Shown here in pieces: positions 1 to 10,950 of a stretch of 64,000 nt of DNA. A program made the translations under genes and the position numbers. The notes beneath the pieces are model-generated. The model did not search any database and was not told where the DNA came from. It was given only the letters and a program-made list of their open reading frames with translations. Each line of letters begins with the position of its first letter. Within the stretch, counting starts at the first letter, position 1. Source of the stretch: Pseudoneurospora amorphoporcata (Eukaryota; Ascomycota; Sordariomycetes; Sordariales; Sordariaceae). Location: assembly GCA_033297205.1 (NCBI GenBank), contig MU859064.1, forward strand, positions 186,001 through 250,000. The letters are read 5' to 3'.

Positions 1-1325
1 AGATTGAAGAACAAATCCGAGCCAAATACATCGTAGGCTGTGACGGAGCTCATAGCTGGCTTCGTAAGCAACTCCAAGTCCAACTCGAAGGCGACCTAAC
101 AGACTCTGTCTTTGGCGTCGTCGACCTAATCCCCAAATCCAACTTCCCCGACCTCCGCCGCGTCTGCTACCTCCGCGCCTCCACAGGAACCATCCTCCTA
201 GTGCCACGCAGCAACAAAGAAGTCCGGCTGTACATTCCCGTCGAGAGCGGCAGCTCTCTTTCAGACCCCAAGGACCTCACCTTCGACCGCATCATCTCCG
301 CCGCCCGCAAGATCATGTCCCCTTACACCTTGGAAGTGGGCTCAGTTTCATGGTGGTCGGCCTACCGTGTTGGCCAGCGCGTAGGTAGTCACTTTTCAAG
401 ACATAACGAGCGGGCTTTCTTGGTGGGAGATGCAGTGCATACCCACAGCCCTAAGGCGGGCCAGGGGATGAATACGTCTATTCAAGATGCGTATAACCTT
501 GGTTGGAAGTTGAGGTTGGTTCTGCAACCGACAAGACCGCAGCTCAACCCAGACGCCTCAAGGAGACTGCTAGCAACCTACTCCACCGAGCGCCGCCCTG
601 TAGCCCAAGACCTGATCTCCTTCGACCGCGGCTACCTCAAGCTCTTCGCTGCTCCGTCATCCCAGTTCGACACGGAGTTCTTGCGCGCCATGAAGTTCAC
701 TACGGGATTATCGATCCGCTACCCCCCTTCGTGCGCTGTGCAACTTCCCCGGGGCGTGGAATCACCGGAACAACTTGGTCCAAGCCTTCTCAAAGCCGAT
801 TTGGTCCCGGGAAAGAGGCTACCGGATTTCCAGGCGGTTTACCAAGCAGATGGCATCACATGCTGGATTCACAGACGACTGCAGGCTACTGGTAGCTTTC
901 GGGTTATTGTTTTTGCTGGGGACTTTGTTACCCACCCACACTTGTCGACTAACCTACAGAGCCTGGGGGAGTACCTCTCAAATTCCGAAACTGGATTAGG
1001 ATTCTTGACAGCTGGAGGAGAGGCGGCGCCGGTGGAGGTGCTCATGGTGCATAGTGCTGACCGGGAGAAGGTTGAACTGCTTGGTTTGCCTGAGGTGTTT
1101 AGGCCGTGGAGTGAGACCGAGGGGTATGATTACTGGCGGGTGCTGGCGGATGCTGAGAGCGTGCATGAGGGACATGGGAGGGTGTATGAGCGGTTGGACA
1201 TGGATCCGGAGAAGGGGAAAACGTTGGTTGTGAGGCCGGATGGGTATATTGGTGCGGTGCTGGATATTGATGATCTTGAAGGTTTGGGAGGGTACTTGCA
1301 GACACTGGGTATGCTGCCGAAATAA
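1..1325 (+). CDS. FAD-dependent aromatic monooxygenase, phenol 2-monooxygenase type (5' truncated by window)
   Basis: The frame is open from base 3 to the TAA at 1323-1325, so the N-terminal FAD-binding fold lies outside the window. Visible are the DG motif of class A flavoprotein monooxygenases (VGCDGAHSWLRKQL, about base 36) and the GD motif that contacts the FAD ribityl chain (FLVGDAVHTHSPKAGQGMN, about base 418). The C-terminal ~170 residues match the thioredoxin-like domain of phenol hydroxylases, ending near VVRPDGYIGAV. Known family members hydroxylate phenols using NADPH and O2. The actual substrate cannot be read from the sequence. No intron is needed in the visible part. The downstream neighbour is an unrelated Mpv17 gene 1.6 kb away. 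Confidence 0.85.
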   Translation, partial: IEEQIRAKYIVGCDGAHSWLRKQLQVQLEGDLTDSVFGVVDLIPKSNFPDLRRVCYLRASTGTILLVPRSNKEVRLYIPVESGSSLSDPKDLTFDRIISAARKIMSPYTLEVGSVSWWSAYRVGQRVGSHFSRHNERAFLVGDAVHTHSPKAGQGMNTSIQDAYNLGWKLRLVLQPTRPQLNPDASRRLLATYSTERRPVAQDLISFDRGYLKLFAAPSSQFDTEFLRAMKFTTGLSIRYPPSCAVQLPRGVESPEQLGPSLLKADLVPGKRLPDFQAVYQADGITCWIHRRLQATGSFRVIVFAGDFVTHPHLSTNLQSLGEYLSNSETGLGFLTAGGEAAPVEVLMVHSADREKVELLGLPEVFRPWSETEGYDYWRVLADAESVHEGHGRVYERLDMDPEKGKTLVVRPDGYIGAVLDIDDLEGLGGYLQTLGMLPK

Positions 1326-2937
1326 GGACGTGGTCGGTTTGTTGGTGTTGGTTCGGCCGAGACAGTTGGATATTGTGATAGGTGATTATGATGGATGCCT
1401 GGCTGACCGAATAAATATCAGGGTTGTCACCAGATTATTCCTCGAAGGTATCACTTCTACTCCATCACTCCGTCACCTCATGTAAAAGTCGGTTGGAAGG
1501 TTCCATGTTGTCTTGTCTGCAAGTAGGAGGACGGCGTGGACGGGTTGAGACAAAATGGAGGGTTAGGGTTCAAACTGCCCAAGCTGCCACGCACAGTCCG
1601 CCGCCAACCAATCCGCTGCTGCTTGCTGTCCTCTACATGTTAATAGCAGCTCAGCCCGAATTGCGCATGGTGCCCCTTTCACGGACGCATCTGTATAAAC
1701 GACATACGACCAAACATGATTGATGAAGCAGCCGGTTGAGGATGAAAATGCGCGTGCCGCTTTGCGAATGTGAGAGATGACAGCCAAGTAGTCCGTGGTA
1801 TGGAAGATCGGCACAATCTGGCCGATAAGAGCAAACTGTCAACTCGGTTGGACCCTGTGACTGTCCCACTTCAGTGTTTTAGGTAGTTCTCGCCTCGACA
1901 TCTTGGTTATGTAATCCGTTCCCGCCGACTTGCGCGCGACAACGATCGCCATCACGACGCAACCAGTGGAACGCGCTGTGGCATCTCCAAATTGAAAGAA
2001 AGTTGCCAAGCTCAGTGGTGGCGCGCGACTCCTCATCGTCATCTTTCCCCTAGACAACGTTCGGGGTCACGAGCGGCTCCTCTACCACGGTAACCTCAGC
2101 GCCAATCGGTTGTGGTTGTCAACACTGCAGTGCAAACGGGGTCCGCCTTATCCGCTAGCTGCTCATCGCTAGGCGCTACGATAAGCTAGGGACCATTCGG
2201 CCGACGTCATCGACCCTTCTCTTCGCAACTCCATCAGTTCTTGGTTTCCAGTCCAACCCGACCAAAGAACACGGCAATACGGGGTTGTGTAGGCTGTCGT
2301 ACTTGACAACCGAACCGACACTGAACCCCGTGTCATTGCGGACTACCTCTACTGATTGACTGCCAAACCCTGATTCAGATCCTTTCTCGACTTGGACCCT
2401 GAAATCTGTCACTCATCTGTCATTGATTCCCGTTGCCACCTAGTGCCTGCCGCCTCCTCCGCCTACTCCTCTGGTTTACTTGATCTTCACCATGTCCTGG
2501 GACCTCACCCGTCGTCGATGGATGCGAACGTTGAACAGCAAATATATCTATGACCGCTTTGTAGGTGATGGTTTTATCTTCTGCTTCATCGGATCTCCTT
2601 CTCTTCCCTTTTGCAGAAAGCCAAGTTCTGGAAGATTCGCATGCCCACACCTCTTTCAACCTCAAAGCATATTCCACCTCGATTTTCACTTGGCAAAAAA
2701 AAAATATCCACCAGCTGCATACCTTCGAATCGCAGTTTTGATCTGATCTTTTCTGTTTTGTTTCTTGCCCGTGTTGCGCTTGTCCTTTTGTTTTCCGTAC
2801 GCACAAGAATTGAGCAAGAAAATCACTACTCCCTACAAAATCGACCCAAGTACAACAATACGACCGAGTGCTGACTGAACAATGACCTGAATTGCCTGCT
2901 CTAGCCCTTATTGCATGCCATCATCTTCATAATCGAA
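1326..2937. other. intergenic, no gene seen
   Basis: About 1.6 kb between the monooxygenase and the Mpv17-like gene. Only short overlapping frames without recognisable domains occur. The last ~400 bases are pyrimidine-rich with an A9 tract near 2695, as expected for the promoter and 5' leader of the downstream gene. Confidence 0.6.
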
Positions 2938-3857
2938 ATGTCCATCCTCGCCCGGCTCACGAGCCGCTTCAACCAGTTCTACGATGAACGACCTGGTGCG
3001 TTTTTCTCAAGTCCCATTCGAGTCGGGTTGATGTTTTCAGATACGTCGCGCGCTCTTTCTCGTTGCCATGCGCCAGGTTTACTAACAAAAAAGTTCCATG
3101 GCAGTGCTCACGATGATGGTGACCAATGCGGTCCTGGGTGGAGTCGCCGACACGGTAGCCCAGTCCATCACGGCGGTCCGGCAGCGAGCCCTCCGCAAGT
3201 ACCCACCCGGCCGGGGCCCGAACGCGCACGACGACCCCGTCGCCTACGAGATCCACGAGCTCGACCGGAAGAACCCTCTTAACGGACAAGACTTGATCCC
3301 CGAGTCGCGGGACCTGCCGCCGCCGTTCGACTTTGAGCGTCTGACCCGTTTCATGGCGTACGGCTTCTGCATGGCGCCCCTGCAGTTCAAGTGGTTCGGC
3401 TTCCTCGAGAGAATGTTCCCCATCACCAAGACGAGCGCCTACCTGCCGGCTTTGAAGAGGGTGGCTTTCGACCAGCTCATCTTTGCGCCCTTGGGTCTCG
3501 GATGTTTCTTTACTGCCATGACGCTGGCCGAGGGCGGTGGAAAGAGGGGCGTATACGACAAGATGAGGGACATGTATGTGCCGACGCTCAAGGCCAACTA
3601 CATTCTTTGGCCGGCGGTCCAGGTTATCAACTTCCGCTTGATGCCCGTGTCGCTCCAGCTGGTGAGTTTTTCTCCCTTCTGTTCAGACGGTCCAGAAAGG
3701 AACATGTTGCTAACAAAGTCATGATCATAAATAGCCATTCGTTTCCACTGTTGGTATTGCCTGGACGGCCTACCTTTCACTCACCAATGCCGCAGAGGAT
3801 GCGCAACAGACCACCACCCGCCCGGCACCCGCCTCTCCAAACATCCGTCTGGCCTAA
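2938..3857 (+). CDS. Mpv17/PMP22 family membrane protein
   Basis: Three exons are read: 2938-2995, 3105-3661 and 3735-3857, giving 245 aa. Intron 1 has a GTGCGT donor and a CTAAC branch 17 nt before CAG. Intron 2 has GTGAGT and ends in AATAG. The start MSILARLTSRFNQFYDERP gives the usual N-terminus and the C-terminal signature is clear (WPAVQVINFRLMPVSLQLPF, then WTAYLSLTN). The family comprises four-helix proteins of the inner mitochondrial or peroxisomal membrane (Mpv17, Sym1, Wsc). Their transported substrate is unsettled. An insert of about 60 residues after helix 1 (AYEIHELDRKNPLNGQDLI) is longer than in animal Mpv17 and typical of fungal paralogues. Which paralogue this is cannot be decided here. 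Confidence 0.88.
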
Positions 3858-5310
3858 ATGGTTGCGACGTTAACCATCAAGGTTCTTGCTCCTCATGCAT
3901 TCGATGACCACGAAGTCGCCAACCGGCGCAATACCCACCTACAACTGAATAACCGCATGACGACATGGAGGAACACTACATCTGACGGGTTGCCTTTGTT
4001 CCTGCATTTGTCTGCAGGGGAATTGTAAAAGAGTTCACGGGAGGAGGGGCTTCGGAGGATACTATACCACGGCTTTTCTTTCATACAGCCGACCGACCTA
4101 TGTAAAGGCGTCCTGGAGTTTTTGACTGAGAGTAATATCGCCCTTTTTCTTTCGTTGTATTTAGCTATACAGGTCTCAATTAAGAGCATAAAATGTCTGA
4201 TGTCAGTTGGTCCTCAACACCTCTTGTGATGTACCTGAGTGGTGGGATACTCAAAAGCGTAACGTGTGAACGGTAATAAGCGGTCGGAGATCTACATACT
4301 CAAGTCTTCCGACCATGAGATCTTATATACTGCCCAAAAAAATTGATCACGTTGTCTTTCGTTCCTCCCCGGTAAGCCGAAATCCGGGTCATGGAAAGGA
4401 TGGTACGACTTCGACCCCGGTCGATTTGTCAAAGAAGCCGATATATTCTCGACTTATCGATCCGGTTCCGAGGTTACGTTGCCAAGTCATGTCCCCAATC
4501 TGGAATGGGAATGCTTGACCGCCATGTGAAGCGCGAGGCATGTTGGTTCGTGCCAGCTTGTCAAAAGTTGTCAATCTCGCGATGGGAGTTCCTGCAGTTC
4601 TGCCGCTGCAGTCTCGTGGAAACAAGGAAAGTTGTAAATAATCGAGTTTTTCCACTCGTATAAGTGGTAACGACTAAGAGCGTCTAATAGTCCCCCGTAT
4701 AGAACTTTTGCCTCTAGGCATATCGGACCGAATTAATAACATGTTCTTTTGCGACAATCGGAGCCTTTTTGGCACTAAATCTAGCATACGGGCGTGTCAT
4801 TGCCGTCGCTGTCACTGTTGTAGAAGGGATCCATCCCAGAGACCCAGAGGGTTTTCAGTGGAAGGATCACCCGCTATCCGCAACAGCAGAACCCAAATGC
4901 CTCGACGTCACTTGGCGCCCTCTTTGCGAATTGGCCCCACAGGAGCTCGGTGTTACCCCTCCATTATCGATTCACCCCTCCATCATTGATCATACCTTAG
5001 CCCCCCGTTGCGACCGCTCTTCGGCGGACTGCCCGGTGTCGACAGAGTTCTTCCCCCGCTGTTGAGTGTACAAGAAAGATTGGCCAAGCAACGGACGGCA
5101 TCGTAACAAGAATAAGAAGCTGACCTATCATCATTGCGTCTGAGGCATATCCACCTGATTCTCCCCTTCGCTTCCATTCCGTTGATAAGACAAGCTCGTT
5201 TGCTCTCCTCCTCCTTCAGTCATCGTAGCTCTGTTTGTTCTTCTCTCTCTTGATCTTTCCATCGTCTCTCTCCAAATTCGTAATACCTAGTCACATACCA
5301 AACCGCCATC
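3858..5310. other. intergenic region and pgk promoter
   Basis: About 1.45 kb with no convincing coding frame. The 150 bases before the pgk start are strongly CT-rich (5190-5290), the usual leader of highly expressed filamentous-fungal genes. No other element is recognised. Confidence 0.55.
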
Positions 5311-6741
5311 ATGTCTCTCTCCAACAAGCTCTCCATCCAGGACGTCGACCTCAAGGGCAAGCGCGTCCTCATCCGTGTAAGCTTCATCACCTCTTCAAGC
5401 TAGCTCTTGGGCTGTTGCTGTGTGATTCATATGGATGATGATTATCAGACAAAGTTCTAACATGCCACTTCTACGATCCAGGTCGACTTCAACGTCCCCC
5501 TTGACGCCGACAAGAAGGTCACCAACCCCCAGCGCATCGTCGGTGCCATCCCCACCATCAAGTATGCCATCGACAATGGCGCCAAGGCCGTTGTCCTCAT
5601 GTCCCACCTCGGCCGTCCCGACGGCAAGGTCAACCCCAAGTACTCCCTGAAGCCCGTTGTCCCTGAGCTCGAGAAGCTCCTCGGCAAGAGCGTCACCTTC
5701 GCCAACGACTGCGTCGGCCCCGAGGTTGAGGAGATCGTCAACAAGACCAACAACGGCGACGTTGTCCTCCTTGAGAACCTCCGCTTCCACATCGAGGAGG
5801 AGGGCAAGGGTACCGATGCCGAGGGCAACAAGATCAAGGCCGACAAGGCCAAGGTTGACGAGTTCCGCAGGGGCCTCACCAAGCTCGGTGATGTCTACAT
5901 CAGTGAGTTTCCAGCCTAGCCTACTTGGCTTCAAGATTGGGCACAGCAGCAGCTAACACCATTTCCCCCAGACGATGCTTTCGGCACTGCTCACCGCGCC
6001 CACTCCTCCATGGTCGGCATCGATCTCCCCCAGAAGGCCGCCGGTTTCCTCATGAAGAAGGAGCTCGAGTACTTCGCCAAGGTTCTCGAGTCTCCCCAGC
6101 GCCCCTTCCTCGCCATCCTTGGCGGCGCCAAGGTCTCGGACAAGATCCAGCTGATCGACAACCTGCTCGACAAGGTCAACACCCTCATCATCTGCGGCGG
6201 CATGGCCTTCACCTTCAAGAAGACTCTGTACAACATCCCCATCGGCAACTCTCTCTTCGACGAGGCCGGCGCCAAGACCGTTCCCGACCTTGTCAAGAAG
6301 GCCGAGAAGAACAACGTCAAGATCGTGCTCCCCGTCGACTACATCACGGCCGACAAGTTCGACAAGGACGCCAACACGGGCAAGGCTACCGACAAGGACG
6401 GCGTCCCCGACGGCTGGATGGGTCTCGACTGCGGCGAGGAGTCGGTCAAGCTCTACACCGAGGCCATCAACGAGGCCCAGACCATCCTCTGGAACGGCCC
6501 CGCCGGCGTCTTCGAGTTCGACAAGTTCGCCAGCGGCACCAAGGCCACTCTCGACGCCGCCGTCAAGGCTGCCGAGGAGGGCCGCACCGTCATCATTGGT
6601 GGTGGCGATACCGCTACCGTCGCTGCCAAGTACGGTGTTGAGGACAAGCTCAGCCACGTGTCCACTGGCGGCGGTGCTTCCCTTGAGCTCCTTGAGGGCA
6701 AGGCTCTCCCTGGTGTTGTTGCTCTTAGCGAGCGTCAGTAA
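5311..6741 (+). CDS. pgk-1: phosphoglycerate kinase
   Basis: Exons 5311-5376, 5482-5902 and 5972-6741 join to 418 aa, the normal eukaryotic PGK length. The enzyme transfers the acyl phosphate of 1,3-bisphosphoglycerate to ADP in cytosolic glycolysis. Recognisable are RVDFNVPL near the N-terminus, the substrate-binding SHLGRPDG, the TAHRAHSSMVG segment, the hinge region GGAKVSDKIQLIDNLLDK and the C-terminal GGGDTATVAAKYG with STGGGASLELLEGK. Intron 1 splits the RVDF motif after Arg22 and intron 2 lies in VYI-N-DAF. Codon use is extremely C-ending (GTC, CTC, AAG), which fits high expression. The gene has large antisense open frames that are by-products of this bias. Confidence 0.98.
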
Positions 6742-7406
6742 GTTAGTTCCTTTGGCTTTCTGAAGGAGTTGGGAGGAGAAGAATAAGGAATAATGATGTT
6801 ATGATACCTCTCTGATACTATTGAATGGGAGATCATGACTGATGGATTGATGGAAAATGATGAAAGGGCCGCCCTCGGAAGGATTAGCAGGGCTAGTCTT
6901 TAGACTTTGGTACTTTGGTCTCGAGTCGAAGATAAATAGAACAAAACAGTTAAAGTCCATCAATGGTCTGAAGTGTGATTTTGTGATAAAGTTGTTGGAT
7001 TGGTTAGTCGCCGTAAGATTGTCCAAGGTCATGCACCAGGGCAAGCCCCGAGATATGTCTATTCGGACGTCTATTCCGCATGTCTCTGGCTCCTTGTCTC
7101 TTCATGGCCGGCAGGTTCTCCTTTGTCCATCACTCTCGCATATGAATGGTTCGCAAGGCAGTATCAATACTTGACCGCAAGTCATTGACTAGGCATGCTC
7201 TGCCGAGTCGTTAGTCGGGGGATTTCCGTCTTTTGACTATCACTGTTTGCACATAAAAGCTATGAATACGAGGCGTTCCCGAGCCTCAACCCGGAAGTCA
7301 CCCGTCACCACAAATGCCTGTATCGAAACTTGGTAAATATTGTATTGATGCATCCATCTACCTTCCCACTGCTCACGTCATGCCCGTACAGTCGTTATCT
7401 GATTGA
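6742..7406. other. convergent 3' intergenic region
   Basis: 665 bases between the 3' ends of pgk (plus) and sem1 (minus). It holds only short non-coding frames and presumably both 3' UTRs. Confidence 0.5.
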
Positions 7407-8456
7407 TTACCGGTTCTTGGCAGCCTCGACCTTCTTCAGCTCCTCCCTATAGTTTGAACAAGATCTGTCAGCAAGTGTTTGCATATTCGGCTTTGCTTTT
7501 AGATTCCAGAATGGTGATTCGTTTCACGCCTGATTGACCGGCTCAGCGCATAACCAGACACTCAGAGCCAGGTCCAGCCCGGCGCATAGGTTGTTGAAGT
7601 AAAGCTCGAGGGAGAGGGAGACACGATGGAAGGGAGGGAGAGGGGAGAGAAGATGGAGAGGGGGAAGAAATGATGGAGGGTTTTGAGTGTGGTAAAGCTA
7701 GGGTATAAACGTACTTTAGCTGCGAAGAAAAGTCGTCGCTCGTGTCATCGTCGTCCCAGGACTCCTCCCATAGGTGCTTGGTTTCGTTGTTGCCCTTGGC
7801 GGCTTCTGTGTCTTCGGCTTCCCAGTCTGTTTTGGTTTTGTCATATTGTTAGTTATTATTTGCTTCTGGAGTAGGCGATATCATGATGATTTGCAGTCAG
7901 AGTGCTAGACATGGGGGGAAGTAGAGGTGTAATGTAAGTTGTGGAAGCGATTGTGCGGGAGGGGAAGGGCAGTTATGGTGGCTGTGAGCCCAGGCCGCGG
8001 TAGCACCTGGTGAAAGTGCTCGGAGATGGCGCTCCTCTCGTGGTGCATCGCGCTGGCAGCCAAACGGTGGACGCAACAGATGGGATGGTGTAGTGGTTAG
8101 GCATGGCATGTGTGGAGGGCACAAGCAAGCGTGGTGGCTTAAGGGTCGTGAAGCTCTCGTAGAAACTTCGGACCATGCTTTCCCGTCCCAAACACCATGA
8201 TAGGGCAAGTGTTCAAGTGGCTATGGTGTTGAACCAAGGGTGGTGTGTATCGGGAAGGATTTGGTGATGAGGTGGTGTTCGGCATGCGATGCGCATCGCA
8301 AAGGTGCTCCGAGCCACGGAGGGCAGACTAACCATCAACAGGGAAATCCTCAAACTCGTCGTCCTCCTCCAACACGGCCGTCTTCTTCTCGGTAATGGGC
8401 TGCTCAGGCTTGGGCTCGGTCGACTTGACGTCGGTCTTGGGTTGTGTTGACGCCAT
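7407..8456 (-). CDS. sem1: SEM1/DSS1 26S proteasome subunit
   Basis: On the minus strand, exons 8456-8333, 7826-7715 and 7446-7407 join to 91 aa. SEM1/DSS1 is a small acidic, largely disordered protein. It is a subunit of the proteasome lid and is also found in TREX-2 (mRNA export). The two acidic ubiquitin-binding boxes are visible: EEDDEFEDFPVDDWEAEDTE, split by intron 1 after the Asp, and LWEESWDDDDTSDDF. The C-terminal helix EELKKVEAAKNR follows intron 2. Splice sites are GTTAGT...ACAG and GTACGT...ATAG. The introns (506 and 268 nt) are far longer than others in this window; intron 2 carries a long GA-rich tract. The gene was missed by simple frame scanning because every exon is short. 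Confidence 0.93.
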
Positions 8457-10950
8457 TGTGAATGTTGTGTTTTTATTTGTGTGTATTATGTTTCGAGCGT
8501 TGGATGGACCAGCTGGACTGGGGCTGATGGATGACGCTAGACGGATGGATGGATTATCGCCGGGGTCGTTCGTTCGAAGGGCGGGTAAACTCGTCGGTGG
8601 TGATTTAGTCGCGTCGCGGCAACGTAACGCTTTGTTGTCTGGTATTATGTGCGCGCGCGGAGGAAGAAATCAAAATCGTCGGGGTGGGGGAAAGTTGTTG
8701 GTGGTAGTTTATTAGATAGCTACCTAGCTTGTCTGTTGTGACAGCTTCAGGTCTTGTTGGTCGTGATGGACGCAATCAAGTGCCTTTCTGCAAGGCGGCA
8801 GCGGGACGACGTCCAGCCAGGGGCGGCAAGAGCGGGCACGGGCCATGACTTGTAGGTCTTTCTTGGCAGAAAGCTTAAGGGCCCCACTTTGGTACCCTGG
8901 TGTGTCTTTTGCATTGACATCAATGTCTTTTTGTCTGATTTAGGGTTGCCATGACAGCTGCAATTCGGATCTCGCACCCGTCTGAGCATTACAGAAAGTA
9001 GCAGCTTCTCTTTATCCTTGCCTTGGATGTCTTCAGTATCTCCATCTAAAGACGCAAGGCACGAGTCAGCTCACCAGGGACAAACGACAAGAGGGAGTCC
9101 CTGCTGGTTGCAAACAGCTGTTTGGGTATGGTGCCGCATCAACCAATCTTCTGAAACCCTTGTTCTTTTCATAACACCTCTTTCCTCTTTTCCTCTCTGG
9201 TCCCTACTACCAGCCCAATTGACCACTTGTGGTAACCAGTTCGAGGCTGCAATGCTACTAGCAAGTGGTAACACGACATGAGATGCCGATATCCGCTTAT
9301 ACCGGATCTAACTTTGAGGGACAATTGATCGGCTTTCCCCCTGGCTATTCGTCCTCACACTTGAATTGATGGGACTGGATGCTACCCCGGAGTCTCTATG
9401 GAGACGATAGGAATTGACCATTCTTCGTCATGGTTGGAAACTGTCTCCCAGAACTTGATCATAGTTACTCTCGGATAATGGGAGACAAAAGGTCACGATA
9501 CGAGATGTTGTCGCTTTGCCCACTTCGTTCCGCACTGCTAGTGTCAGCTAACATTGATTGCCTTTGGGCGTGCATTATACCGAAGGTGTGCAGAAGCGCG
9601 CGGCGTAGACGTGCGTGCCGGCTTTCGTTGGATTTTAATATCTCCAGCATCATCAGCACGACACAGTATCAACACAATCACCAAGATTCCAAGCAATCGG
9701 GCCTATGACACCGTTTGTCTCAAGTTCCAGGGCAGCAACCTTGGAATGGAACAAGGGTCAAAAACCGGGGACGGGATGGGGAACTTCGATTGTCTTTAAA
9801 CAGCACCGTCTTGGACGCCTTGTCGCCTCTTTCCCCTCTTTTGTTTTTCCTCTTCCTTTTCTTTTCTTCTGAGGCAATGCCAGTTCTTTCACATACTTGA
9901 AGGAATCGTGAAAAGGCTGACTACGACACACTTTCAGGAACAAGCCGCAGTTAGCTCAGCCCAACAACCGAGAAATTGACAACAAATTTGAATCAACAAA
10001 CCTAATCCGATCTCACTGGCATTTTCCTCCTCCTTCTCAAAATTCCCTACATAACCGTTCATGCAAGGCCGCCCAACTGATACCCCAATCTATCCCCTCG
10101 CCAGTTCATCCAGCCAGAGAACCAACGACGGGACTTATATCGACACTCCTACACATATCGCCGGGCAGACATACCGTATCTCTCGACACATCGACGACCT
10201 CTCATTGGCATTCTCCCCGTTGACCAACTGAAACCCCACCTTACGACCTGGTTCTCGGCACCATATCTCACGTTGGAGAACGACTCCAGTCCCGACCGGC
10301 GCTGAATGCCTGGGCAAGCTGGATCGCGCTGAAAGGATATCCCAAGATCTCCACCACGACCGCCCGGGCACCAGTCCGCCCACTCGGCTTGGGCCGCAGC
10401 GCCGCTCCCAGTCAGCGACCCCGTCAGTGCCAGTCCCAAACAAGCGTAACGCCCTGAACCCCAGGTTTCCTTGTTGCCAGTTTTTGCCCTGGTCTGCAGC
10501 ACCGTCCTTAGATCCGATTTGACCGGGCTTGCCGACACCCCTGTATACATATATCGAGGTCTTTGCCTCCGGTCTACACTCTATTTTTTTTTTTTTTTTT
10601 TTTTTTCCGGACTCTGTCAGAGCGGGGTCTGGATTTCGCTGTTTTAACCCTTTCCCTCGGCCTGTGGGAAAAAAAAATAAAAATAAAAAATAAAAAGAAA
10701 GCAGATTTTCTTGTCGCCTTTTTCAAGACCAAAAAGTCGTGACGTCGGCGGCACCCTATATAAGTGATCCCGGACCTTCATCCGGTTTTTGCTTGGCGAC
10801 CCGGGCATCCGGTGCCCATCCCCCGCGCCAATCCGCTTCCCGTCCTCGGCGACGTGCAACACCCGATTCAACGACTACCGTTACAGTACACGACCCGACC
10901 GCGCACACACCAAAATTAAACGCCGGGTCACTCCCACCCGACCACCCAAA
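8457..10950. other. divergent intergenic region between sem1 and iml2
   Basis: About 2.5 kb with only short unconserved frames. It contains a T23 run at 10584-10606 and A-rich sequence at 10672-10700, both just upstream of the iml2 leader. No RNA gene was recognised. Confidence 0.5.
10757..10763 (+). promoter_or_regulatory. possible TATA box of iml2
   Basis: The sequence TATATAA lies about 190 bases before the iml2 ATG at 10951, in a context CCCTATATAAGTG. Distance and strand fit a core promoter, but no transcript start is known. Confidence 0.3.

Noticed and set aside
1700..1725. ACATACGACCA, which resembles the 5' end of dispersed fungal 5S rRNA genes
   Set aside because: Similarity stops after 11 bases and none of the internal 5S promoter blocks follow.
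5953..6657. 234-codon minus-strand frame opposite pgk exon 3
   Set aside because: It is a mirror of the strong C-ending codon bias of pgk; composition is repetitive and no domain is present.
8080..8110. GGTGTAGTGGTTAGGCATGG resembling a tRNA D arm in sem1 intron 1
   Set aside because: No T arm or pairing acceptor follows at tRNA distance.
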